From Galerina marginata (lineage: Eukaryota > Basidiomycota > Agaricomycetes > Agaricales > Galerinaceae), in the NCBI GenBank assembly GCA_023014335.1, contig JAECYW010000015.1, forward strand, positions 372,001-436,000: a stretch of DNA of 64,000 bases, read 5' to 3'. Each line of letters opens with the position of its first letter. The stretch's first letter is position 1. The position numbers and the translations under genes are program-made. The notes under the pieces were generated by a model. The model made no database searches and had not been told where the DNA came from. It saw nothing but the letters and a program-made list of their open reading frames with translations. This document shows, one piece after another, positions 24,518 through 35,900 of this stretch.

Positions 24518-25281
24518 GAGAGGGCCTCATCACGATGGCCGTCAGTGTCAACTCTTACTACCGGGAAGAGGAACCGCCTACAGCCATATTTGACAGCATT
24601 TCTATTTCGACACCACCCCGGAGTTTTGCATAAATAACATAAAATATACAGTCGGACTAGGGTAACTTATTCATCCTAGTTTACCAGTTTTTTGGCTGTC
24701 GGTCGTCTGAAGTTACAGCAAAGGCAGCAATATTAGCCCCTGTGATCACACAGTAGCAAAATTTCTTGTGCATGACGCAAACGGCGTCAGTCTGTGCGAT
24801 CGAGGTCTCCCCACAAAGGACAAAAAGAATGGCACGCCAGATAAAAACGATCCTATTGTTGTCGTCGCAGTTGAGGTATCGCAATAATTCGGCGGTGAAG
24901 TTGTCAACTGCCGACTCTTGACCCACCCACCTTGGGATCCATTGACACTAAGTCGAGGTAGTATGACTCTTGCAGCTTGTAGGCCGGATACCTCGCACTG
25001 GGGACGTATGCTAGATAAAACGGCTGCATAGAGACCCCCCAACTGGAAAGGCCGGTTGCGAAGAACCATTTTATACCCTGTTTACATATTCCAAAAACCA
25101 GAGCGTACGAGCATTGTTTACGGTCGAGTCAAGAGATCGCAGGCATTCCAGGTGCGTTTTCCGGATAGGTGGGATTGCCCAAACGATTGGACTATCGAAG
25201 TGTCCAAGTACTAAAAGTGGGTCAAATTGCCTTATATTCATATACTTTACCACTCTTTTTCGGTAAGGATTACAGTCAAAC
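24518..25281. other. Intergenic region with an unsupported minus-strand frame
   Basis: About 760 bases. On the minus strand a TATAAAA-like motif near 25070 precedes an open stretch (MQPFYLAYVPSARYPAYKLQ...) that ends at a possible donor near 24925, but I cannot complete a gene. Otherwise it is the 3' flank of the duplication. Confidence 0.3.
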
Positions 25282-27398
25282 CTACAAATCCTTTTCACTC
25301 AGCCATCTGTTCACTAGCTCCAAGGCCTCCTTCGGCTTGTCGTAGGGTACCTTTAATAGCGGCAAACGATTAGCACAACAAAAAAAAGTCTTATAGCCAA
25401 GAAACATTACCATATGCCCTGCGCCATCAATAGTAGCGAATGTCAACCCCGCCGCACTCCTCGTCAAACCCGCCTTCTTCCCACCAACAGTCCATTCTCT
25501 CAACGGCAGCCCAGAAACTCGCCATGCCCGCTCCACTCGAACGAGAGTGTCCACGCCTCATTGCCGACGAAGTTGCAGATCCAGTCGTACGCGCCGACGT
25601 AAATGAGTGCTTTGACCCCGCGATCGAGGAGCGCGGCGACGTAGTGCTGGGTTGGGTGGAACTCGTCCATGTTGCGCAGGAAGCCTATGCCGACTTCGCT
25701 AGAGCACGAGGAGAAGTTGGTGCCTGCTAGGATGGGGTCGACGCCGAGCTGGGAGCGGACGTTGGGTCGGTCGAGGTAGGATGAGATGTGCCTGAGGTTT
25801 GCGATGAAATTAAGTATTATTACGGCGGAAGGAGGGGAAGTGTCATCAACTGACTTTGTGACAGGGTAGCAGAGTGTCTCTTCAATCTTTCCTTCGCAGT
25901 CTTTGCTAATATCATAGGGGTTCTTGCCTGAAGAACCTCTTAAGACGGAATAAATAAACAAAAAAACTAGGACACAATACCTGAGGTAAAGAACGGTACC
26001 TCTAATTCTTGACCGCAGAAAGAAGCTGCTGCGCCGCAGGCCATGGCGTCGAACTGGTCTACGCAAGATTCTTTCATCCATTTCAAGCACCTCGGGAGCT
26101 AGGAAGGATTATGAGATTGGCGGTATGGAGATCAAGGGGATGCAGAGCACGTACAGCTTGCTTCATGCGAATGCATGTTCTATAAAGGATAACCGAATTT
26201 AGAACGTAAATCGGAAAACATGAGGGGAAACGGTATCGAACCCAATGTCAAGAATGGGAGGGATGGATGCAGGCGTGCAAGTCATCTCGTAAAATGAGGG
26301 CACCATGCTGTAAAAGTCGGTGATTCCATTTCCTTTATCGTTTTCAGTCAGGAAATGCAGCGTGAGGCAAAGAAATAGATTATACCGATCATTATGGACT
26401 TCAGGTTGATAGGAGTCATTCCCGCCTGTTCGAGTCTCTGGTTCTGGTCGTAGACCTCCGCTGCGAACACTGGAATGTACCGGCCCTGTAAACACAACGT
26501 TAATTCGATACGTCTCATGCGATGGTTCAACGTTCAATACGCACCCCGTAAGATTCTCCTGCCATGTGGAATGCCCTCCCTTTGAATTTACTAAAGTTTT
26601 CGAAGAAAATAGCCACGAAGGCGGCAATGTCCTTTGCTGCTTCTTCTGTTGTGCTCTAACGTACGAGTAAGGTCGGTATGCATATGATTTATGTCGTGAT
26701 TAAGAGCACATACGACAGTCTCGCCGTGATCCGCATACGAGAAACCGACACCGATAGGTTGGTCAACGAAGAAGACATTCGCCTTCGTGTTCCATGATTC
26801 AGGGTGGAATTTGGTGCCGTTTGCGTCAAGGACTCTGCAGGGACCTGGATTGCATAGTCGATGCGTGTTGAAGAGAAAAATGGGTAAAATTACCAAGTTC
26901 CATGAACAACCCGAGAGAGGAGGAGCATCCTGGGCCGCCGTTGGTCCAGAAAATGACGTCGTCTTTGTCGGGGTCGTTACGACTCTCGAAGAAGTAGAAG
27001 AATAAGTGTCGGGCTTCTATGTCGATATAGCCAGTGTACGACCTTTACAAATGAAAAAAGTGCATCAGTCCACGTCGTAGGTATGTAAAGTGTTCAAAAA
27101 TAATTGACTTGACTGTCTCGTCGCAGAAGGACGTCTTTTTGACCCTCACGCTGTACCTTGGAAACTCGGGGTGTCCAAGCGTCGTGAACTCAGATTCGGA
27201 AAGAGTCGAGAGGTCCTCTGCAGGAGTAAATAGCCCATCGTTGTAGGACGGATAGCCGCTTGCTAACCCGCCTGTCAAAACCATTACGATAAGCAATTGA
27301 ACCAAATCAAACATACCTGGTACATTGAGGAATTTTTGCTGAGCCAAAGAGGAAGAAGCCCAGGAAACTAGCCCCAGAGTAACGGCGTTCAACCACAT
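25282..27398 (-). CDS. Serine carboxypeptidase, peptidase family S10
   Basis: Start ATG at 27398 gives [19 protein letters not shown], a signal peptide. Spliced exons then show [20 protein letters not shown] (substrate-binding and oxyanion region), [26 protein letters not shown] with the catalytic serine, [15 protein letters not shown] with the catalytic aspartate, and [15 protein letters not shown] with the catalytic histidine. The triad is complete. Cysteines (CTPAS, ELEVPFF near [20 protein letters not shown]) fit the usual disulfides. It resembles carboxypeptidase Y-type enzymes that remove C-terminal residues in the vacuole or outside the cell. There is no vacuolar-sorting evidence, so secretion is equally likely. 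Confidence 0.92.
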
Positions 27399-28036
27399 TG
27401 TGGCGGTCAATTGAAGAGATGTAGAAGTTAGTGGGAAAGACCTAAATTAACCTCTATCAACCTCCAACACTGTCCGGGACCTCAACCGGATAGCCGCGTT
27501 GCTCCCCATGTGGTACTTTTGAGGTACTCCCTCACAATCAATTGTCGCGGTGTTGCCCAGCTTCACTAATGTTTTTGAAGGTTATAGAGGACGCTTGTGA
27601 GCGCTGGTGAGCATCTGTGAGCATCAGCAAATTTCCAATTCAAGCTTCAACGACAGGACACTGAACTGAACAGGGATACAGAAAGGAGCCGGTCCCGTGC
27701 TTGACGTCACATAGGCTATAAATAAACTGAAATTTCCATGTTCACTGCCACCAATTCGAATTCCAAACTTTGGCTCTACTTCGACAGTCCATGCACTCTT
27801 CCTCCTCGTCTTATGGCTCATACAACGGCCATATTGACCATGCCACAATCTCGAAAGACTGAGGGGAGAGTATCGACATCTGAAAACTATCATTGAAGCC
27901 TTGCAATCATTTGGCATCACCATTATTCTGTCGCTGGCACCGTCTCTTGTTGAGTTCTACGCCAAACATTTTATAAACGAGTTGACTCCTATCGTTATGA
28001 ACTGGCTGTAGGCTTCATACTCTTCCGACGCGCATC
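27399..28036. other. Intergenic region between UBR1-like and carboxypeptidase genes
   Basis: About 640 bases. I looked here on the minus strand for a missing RING of the UBR1-like protein and found none; the 27624-27923 frame has no paired cysteine/histidine pattern. It holds the carboxypeptidase promoter. Confidence 0.5.
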
Positions 28037-31000
28037 TCACAATATGTCCGAGCTATCGACTGTGTCTTGGGAGATCGCCCGCCTTGTATAATATGGCCCA
28101 CCATAAGCTGTAGAAGCCGTTCGTGAAGATGCCTCAGAGACTAACGAATTAGCTGATGCATTGAAAGCAAGGTTTGGTGACTTTTCCATACTCGCGAAGC
28201 TGGCTTGCTGGGCTTTCATCTGCAGCATGATCGCGTCATGACGTTTCTTCGCTGGCCACTTCCGTTCCTCGTCTTTATCCAGCCAAGCAGCTCGGGCATT
28301 GTTCCCACTTCCACTCTGTCCTAGTCGAGCTCCATGTCCGCGGGTCTTGCGTATTTCGTCAGGATTTTCTGCCTCTATTTTCGAAAAGATCCAGTCGACT
28401 CTGGCTTTGTACAGCTTGGCATACTTCTCATGCCCAGCAAGTATCCCTAATACGTCGATTATAGTCGCTCCTTCGAAATTCTTGCTCGCAGCCAGCAGGC
28501 TGAATCCTCTCGGACGCTCGACCACACCTAACATTACCAAATGCAAGGTTTGGTCGAGGATAGCTTCAGCCGAAGATGACGATGATCCAGCACCTCCAGA
28601 GGTCGCCGCAGAGTCGGTAGCAACCAGAACGTTCCAGACGGCATAGAACATGATTTGCACCATTACCTCCCGCTCCCAAACATCGCTAACACCCTTATAA
28701 GGACCCTCGGTAATTCCAAAGGGCTTTGGAGCCAACACGACCTCCCAATGTTTCTTGCCCGTCCGTTTCTCAATTCTCTTCCTCAGCACCGTCTCGACTT
28801 CCTCTCTCCGGTCCCGGGTGTAGTGAAAAAAGAACGGGTTGACCTCATCATAAGCCTCGTCCTTGAGCTCGTAAAGATCAGTTTCAGTGGACCCTACTGG
28901 AGGCCGGAAGTTTGCCACCTCGCGCAGCATTCTTTTAAACGAAGGGTCATCGAAAAGCCGGCCAGCAACTCGTTTCGCCAGGTCGGAGAAACTGCACGGG
29001 CCCACCGCCAAGGCGTGGACGATTTCTCGCCTAATAGCTAGATGCATAGGCATCTTGCTGGCGTTGGCATTCTCGCTTAGAATGATGATGAGCACGGAGA
29101 AGACTTCTTCGACCATGCCTCCCAGTTGTATGCCGTTATACAGGGAATGCAGTAATGAACCAGAGAAGTATCCTAGTAGCCCAAAGCGGTCGAGAATGGA
29201 CGTGATGACGAGGTCTGGTGGAAGAATGACGAGCGCTGTTTGTAGGATGAAATAGTCTTGGTCGTAGCATAGCTCACGAAGCATGTAATCTCTATAATGC
29301 AAAAGCTGACCACGGATAGAAAATCCATTGCGTTCCCAAAGCCCTGTCTGGATCTGGGCTGCCATGGCCAACACTGAAGGGAGAAGGAATAAGTTTACTA
29401 TTTACCTCATTCGCCATACCGGACTCACCTCTCAAAGGAAAATCAATCACAGTCAAAATCGCCTGCTCACTCGCCCCACGCCCAAACACCTCCCTCAAGC
29501 CCCCTTTAATTCCAATGCTCCTCAGCTTGTCCTCAGCCAGCAAATCAACATGCTTCAACAGCTCCGCCAAGAGCCAGTGCAGCGAATGATGGAAGCTGAC
29601 CCACCCCTCCGACACGTCAAACTCAAGCGTGCTGTACCGCTCCCCGCCAAAGTCGACTTGGTGGAACGATGGCGCGGAGAACTTAGTGCGGTCCAGGCGG
29701 TCTTCCGCCAACGTGCACACCATGAGAATGTGGTGCACGACCGTCCCAACGGCGCCGACGAGCTCGACGCTCGTGGCTCGGCCGAAAGCCTCCCCGAACA
29801 CCTTGATGACGCGGCTTAAGCCGAGTGTGACCTTGAACACACTGATCCAGGCCTCTGTCTCGTACTCGACGTGGGTTTCGACCGCCCTCTTGTTCGGGTT
29901 TAGACACATGAAGAGCCTGCAGGTTGAGGCGAAGGCGGTGAGGTATGATGGTGTGTGTGCGATAAGGTCTTGTACTTGGGACGTGTGAGCGAGGTAGCGC
30001 AGATCGCTGAAGACGGGCATGAAGCGTTTAGATTTGAACGGGAATGAATCGACGTCCATCATGCCAGCAGTTGCAATGACCGCATTCGGTGAAGATGAGC
30101 CCGCTTCTACTCCTACTGAGGCTGTTGATGATGCCATAGGCGAAGTCGAACTTGAGCCAGAGGATCCAGAATACACGATGCGTTTTTCCACGATACGATT
30201 TGTGAAGAAACTTGTGATGATAGCGAGCAAGCGTTGGACCAGTCGATGGTTTCGAGCGATGTGCCCAGCGACGGACGGGACGGTGAAGAGCTGTGAAGCA
30301 AAAAATTTGATGCTAGTGTCGGCCTCACGGTCGACAAACAGGTAGGCGTCGATGACTCGATGGTAGATGTTCGCGAAATGACCAGCTAGGTAACTGTAAG
30401 CAGGTGGGGGACGGGGATATCAAGGAGACGCACCGATAGCCAACTTGTGGGTTTTGCTGACTGAGATGACAGAAGTGTAGACCCCCTTCAAACTCATTCT
30501 CGGCCGCTTCCAAAGCCTGGTGTGATAAAGGAACAATGTGTCGATTCTCGTGGTATTAGGAACTTCTGAATCGAGGTTGAGTGCGGATGGTGGTGTCAAG
30601 TGCTTTATGAACGAGTCTCTCCTTCTCGGACTGAGCAATTCAGCCGCCAATGCCTCCCGAATAACCAACGTGTCCGTCCCAAGGCGACTCCGTGTCAAAT
30701 CCAGCAGCCAGTCGATAATCGCCCCGACCACCTGCTCGCAGAAAGTATCATACACCCGTCGAATCGTCACACCGAGGCCCGCCTGCGTGATAGCCTGGGC
30801 TGTTTCCAATAACCTCGTCACGTTTGAATTCATTTCAATGATTTCTCTCCCTTGATCATCCACCCTACGAACCAGGGCAGCAGCTTCTTCCTGTGTACAG
30901 TTTGTCATCTCCACCAGAAGCTTCGTGACTTCGTCGAAAGAGTGTTTATCGTCGTTCCACAGTACTATGCAGTATTGGTCTTTCGTCATCGGGTCGGCGG

Positions 31001-31788
31001 AAGGTTGGAGTCGGAGATCTGCCTCGTTCGCCGGTACAGTAAGTTCGTCCGGGGAGTAATCTAGCGTATCCAAGAGAAAATCTAACGCGAATCCGATGGT
31101 ACACCTCATGGAATCCTTGAGGTCTGACGGGGCGGGGACGCGGAAAGGATAATTAGGGGCTGGCGGGAGTTCATTTGGCAGGGGTTTGAGTATGAAACGA
31201 GGGGTGGTATCCTGTGGATCGTTTGGCCCGGCGGGCGGATGGTGTGGGCATCGGATATCTGTCCTCCACGCCTCGGTGTCGCCACAGTCGCAGCACCCTC
31301 CAGAGTGCTGTGCGACGTGAAAGCTGACGTTGTGTGTTGCGTGATCCGTCGCATGAAAGCACCTCGAGCACAGGACACAACTGTCGTCCAGGGCACAATC
31401 TCTTCGTGATCTCGTTAAAACATAGTACAACACAAGAAACAAACAATACACACTTGCATCTGTAACAGCTCTCGCCTTTCTTGAAGACGTGGCTGCAAGG
31501 TCTACCCGGCACCATTGGATCCTCCTTCCCCGCACCCGCGAAGGCCATTGAGGACTGGTACTCGCTTAGCAGGACGTGCGGTGGCACCTGAGTGACTCCG
31601 CTTGGTAGGAAGAGATGCGAGTACTGGCCCATGAACGCAATATAGAGTTTTTTGATGACCTCCGCGCGTGCAGTTGGGGTGAACACATATTTCTTGGCTC
31701 CTGGCATAATCTCCAGTAAGAACCGCAGGTCTAATAGCTGATTGTTGGGGCTTGAGGTCGATGGAAGGAATACTGCTGGTGCGGCCAT
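28037..31788 (-). CDS. UBR1-like N-recognin without the C-terminal RING
   Basis: Start ATG at 31788 (MAAPAVFLPSTSSPNNQLLD). The exons encode about 1170 residues. A complete UBR box follows: GRPCSHVFKKGESCYRCK, CALDDSCVLCSRCF, then SGGCCDCGDTEAW. Next is a ClpS-like domain, YCIVLWNDDKHSFDEVTKLL, and a long helical body (RELCYDQDYFILQTALVILP; FRPPVGSTETDLYELKDEAY). The text ends shortly after a KKRHDAIMLQMKAQQASFA segment, which in full-length UBR1 leads into the RING-H2, and runs into a Ser/Thr-rich tail and stop. Known UBR1 proteins are near 1900 residues. This one could recognise N-degrons but not transfer ubiquitin alone. The start could be a little further upstream with an extra intron. 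Confidence 0.87.
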
Positions 31789-32447
31789 CGTGGAGGACAA
31801 GAGGTTGGAGGAAGAGGCTTGTGCTGGAATCACGACCCATATGATCGCCGATGTCACCGCCTGAGTTTCCAAGTCCCATATTTACTGGACGTTAGGTGCC
31901 ATCCTGGGACCCGATAATATTTTTAACCTTCCAAATTTTGTAGGCATGTATAAACGGATTAAGTCACCTTGCTCTGTAGCAGCCATGTTCCACTATTGCA
32001 AAATGTTTTGGTCCGCCTATATTAGCTTATAGTCTGCGGTGACCCTTTCTAGTAAAAATTGTAGGTAGTGGCACGAACAACATCTGAAACACTATAATCA
32101 GTGATGGAAGTTCAGCCTGGAATAAAGCCTAGACGAACTGGGATTCGCACTAACAAAGGCGACATATTGGACTTGGGTAGTGTCGGTGTCGATGACAGTA
32201 TGGTGGCTGGTAGACGAGTTCCTCAATCTGCGACGTTAATACCTGCTTCGCAAAGAGCGAGAGGGGCCCAATCTCGAGATCGCGACATGAATGCGTACGG
32301 GTCATAAGCAAGAGAGTGCGATGGGATGTAATAAAGTGTCAGAAAACATGGTAATTTTTCAGTCGCGAAGGGCCCAAGCTGATGAAAGGAGGCAGAAAAG
32401 ATGAAATTTTGAAAAGGGCTTCGAAAATGGGGCGTCAACATTTGAGT
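31789..32447. other. Intergenic region
   Basis: About 660 bases between the UBR1-like start and the HSK3 3' end. Short plus and minus frames (32101-32307, 32223-32441) have no family signature. No RNA gene seen. Confidence 0.5.
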
Positions 32448-32748
32448 CTACGTTGGTTTTTCATCCCCAGATTCGGGATTTAACTGCGCAGCCACGGTCA
32501 TGAACCTGTAGGATAAATGCATCCCGTCAGATAATATTCCGCAAGAGATACACAAGCAGGTCTCACTTGGCCGCGTCCAGGCCTGCAAAAACGCGCATCG
32601 CATGCAAATCAACCTGCAACTGTTCGCACAAATCGGCCGTTTGACTGATGGCGCGTGAAGTCCGCCCCAGGCTTACGGCGAGCTGTGCGTAGAGCCTTTC
32701 TTTCGTTTGAGTGGCGCTAGTGGCAGCGGCGCTCCCGCTGTTCAACAT
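32448..32748 (-). CDS. HSK3: DASH/Dam1 complex subunit Hsk3
   Basis: Two exons (32748-32567 and 32505-32448) give 79 residues. The sequence KERLYAQLAVSLGRTSRAIS, then CEQLQVDLHAMRVFAGLDAA and KFMTVAAQLNPE across the intron matches the Hsk3 pattern: a small heptad-type helix with a FMxxA motif near the C-terminus, as in yeast proteins of 60-90 residues. Hsk3 is a subunit of the DASH ring that couples kinetochores to spindle microtubules. The intron places the FM motif in its own exon. It is divergent from MTC5 with only 234 bases between start codons. Confidence 0.8.
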
Positions 32749-32826
32749 GTTGATAACAGTGATTGAAGATGGTGGTTTGAGCCAAGTGGGGAAATGTTGT
32801 TTTTTTGTAGCGCGGGAAGGTGGTAA

Positions 32827-32843
32827 GATAAGATAAGATAAGG
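32827..32843 (+). promoter_or_regulatory. Triple GATAA repeat in the HSK3/MTC5 shared promoter
   Basis: GATAAGATAAGATAAGG lies inside the 234-base divergent promoter. It suggests a GATA-factor site; because MTC5 acts in amino-acid signalling, nitrogen-responsive control would make sense, but this is inference. Confidence 0.4.
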
Positions 32844-32982
32844 AATTTTCGGAGCCTTTGCAGGCAGCCGTCCCTGATTGAGTGTTTGGAGACCTTTGCT
32901 GCTGACCGTCGTGTTCGTCGTCGACCCCAGAGCATTTCGGCCAGCTGAGCTGTTCGGCCGGTCTCGCCGCCTTCTTTAGTCA

Positions 32983-35900
32983 ATGTCAAAGCTGCGTTCA
33001 TCATCGCCTTCGAGGTCGTCGAAAGCAGAATATGTAACGACAAGCCATCAAGTTCCAGAGAGCTATTTAGCAGCGAGAAGACCTTCATGGACGCCATCTA
33101 TCCCCGAATCATACGCAGTCGACGACCTGCGTCCACAGTCCAGGCACCGGTCGAAACACGCTGACGAGGGCCTCCCGTCGTCGACCCAAGACTGGCACGG
33201 CGCGGTTCCAAGTCTCCTCAAGGCGAGAAGGCCGTCATTTCCACCCTCGATTGCAGAAAGCTTCCAACGGGCTCGAAGACCTCGCGTGGAGCCTGAAGAA
33301 AGCCCGGAAGTTTCGAAACCGAGTGCGAGCGGTCTTCCTGAGTCGCCGCAGGAGGGGAAGAGTCTGCATTCGAGTTGGGAGATCAATGTGAAGGACCTTG
33401 TTGGAGATGCTGTGGGCAACGTGCGTGTTTTCAACTACTTTTTCGGCGCTGGTTGATGTAATGAGGGGTGTATAGATGAGTATAAGCCCAACTTCACGCG
33501 ATATTGTGCTTGCTGCGTGCGTGTAGCTTCAACTTGCCTCGTATATGCCGCTGAAACTCGAACAGCCGACGGGGTCTCTTCATTATCGACCTCGAATACC
33601 CACTGAGGATTCCAAGATTCCTTCCACAGGGTGGTACCTGGGATGTTGCCGACGTGCAGTGGAATCCGCATCCGAGTCATGCGCAATACATCGTCTCGAC
33701 CTCGAGCGAGAAATTGTACGCCTTATGATCTTTCGTTCTTTCAACTTTCAAGCATTGACTTATATCTATCTGTAGACTTATATGGAATCTATGTCTCGGC
33801 GGAAAGACGTCCATTGAACACATATTAAAGTCGCACTACCGTGCCATCACCGACATTAACTGGCATACCTCGGAATGTGACCTGGTGGTTAGCACGGGGA
33901 TTGACTCGTGGATATGGGCTTGGGACTTGAGAGAGCCCAACAAGCCGATATTCGGTCTTTCTGCATTCAAGGGTATGCCCTGCTTTGTCGTTTCTAAATC
34001 TTCTAATTCGGAATCTCCACAGCTGGAGGTACTCAAGTCAAGTGGAACTATCAAGACGGCAATCTCCTCGCCTCCTCTCATTCGAACGAAGTTCTTATCT
34101 GGGACCGGCGGGTACGTAGTACCATTGTCATTGGTATATGCGATACATAGCTGACAAATTCCAACAGAAAGGCTCCCTTCCTGTAACTCACATCCGCGCT
34201 CACAGCGCGAAAATATACGGCATCGACTGGTCACGGTCAACTCGCAACGAAATCACAACATGCTCTCTCGACAAATCGATCAAGACTTGGGACATCAACT
34301 CGAGCAACATACAAGGAAACACGGAGCCCAAGGCAGTGATTGGGACGACATACCCAGTGTGGCGGGCCCGGAATCTACCTTTCGGGGAGGGTATCTTGAG
34401 CTTGCCGCAGAGGGGCGAGACGACGCTGGAGATGTATGCAAAGGGCGACCCACAGAATCCGGTGGAAACGTTCGAGGGGCATTCGGACGTGGTTAAGGAA
34501 TTTGTGTGGAGGAAGGGTACTCAAGGTCCGTTTATTTTGTGCTTGTAATTAAACTTGACTAAATTGTTATGTTTAGACGACTTTCAGCTAATTACATGGT
34601 CGAAAGATCGGACACTGAGGTTCTGGCCCATAGATGCAGATGCTATGCAGGTTAGTCGTTAACAGGTTGTTCATATTACCGAACCTATCTGACATGATCA
34701 CGCAAACATAGAAAGTCGGACACGTACCAGATATAGTACGCGGTCGGTCGAAACTTACAAGGAGCGAAATGGAAATGTACGACACATTCCGCAACCCTCC
34801 CGACGTCGACAACTTCAGTAACAGAGACGACATACCCGCACTCTCCCTACCCTTCGGCAGCCGCAGCATCCTCGGAGAAGTGCGTGCGGCGTACCCGGCA
34901 AAGTCGACGCACCCAACGTTCGGATCCCTGCTCCTACCCATTGATCACGACCGCCACGGGTCAGGCCACTCCGCCACTTCTCCGCCTACGGACACCGCAA
35001 ATGCTACTCCAACTCTAACGAGCACCAGGGCTATCTCTTTTGCGCGTTTGACCGGGACTGGTGGCACGATGAGCAAAGGCGGAGCAGGAACGAAGAGCGT
35101 GGCGCAGGTGGACCAGCTGACGTGGTTGTCGAGCGTCAAGGTTGCGAGTGGGAGCAAGCGGGGGAGCAGCTCGGGCGGTGGGAGCGGGAGCGGTGGGCCG
35201 TCGAGGTTGGGCTCGGGGTCCAGGCCGCCTTCCGGCCACGATCGGAGCGTCAGTGAGATTGGGGGCAGGCAGCGGAGTGGGAGTTTGGGTCGGCCTGCGG
35301 AAGAGAGGAAGGAAAATGAGGGTAGTCCATCGTTGCAGGACGAGTGAGTTATGCTTTATTCTTTCCGATAAAATAATATCCGTTGACGGAAACCCTTTTG
35401 GCAGGATTACGAGCGTCTTGACGAAACTTGCAGCTTCCAAGATCAAGCTTGAAAAGGTTAGTTCGCCTAGCTCAGAATGAACAACTTCTCATCCCTTCCT
35501 CGTTCTCTAGCACGACCTAACAAAGAAACGGACATGCACTCTTGGGTTGCACGGACCCTGGGGCGAAACATCCTCCGTTTTCATGCGTGTAACATTCACG
35601 TTTCCACGAGACTACCCCCAAACAAGTCATCCCCAAGGCACCCCCATCGTCGACCTCGAGCGGAACCCCTTAATCTCAATGAGCGACCGGGCGTACATCC
35701 TAAGGCACCTGCGTCGCATACGAGAGCGAAAACGGCCTTGCTTGGAAGCTTGCCTGCGTTTTCTGTTGTTCGCGGATGAAGGGCACAACGACCACGACTT
35801 GATGGACTCTGAGTCGTCTTCGGACGAGGACCTGCCTTCTGGGAAGAAGTCGAGGGATGTTACGGTTTCTTTGCTGAGGAATAATAAGAACTTAGCTGAA

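Noticed and set aside
24746..25069. Minus-strand frame of 107 codons after a TATA-like motif
   Set aside because: A short protein-like stretch exists in a different frame, but no complete exon chain, stop or family supports a gene.
27624..27923. Missing C-terminal RING of the UBR1-like protein
   Set aside because: The minus-strand frame has no CxxC/H pairs in RING spacing and no splice link to the UBR1-like tail.
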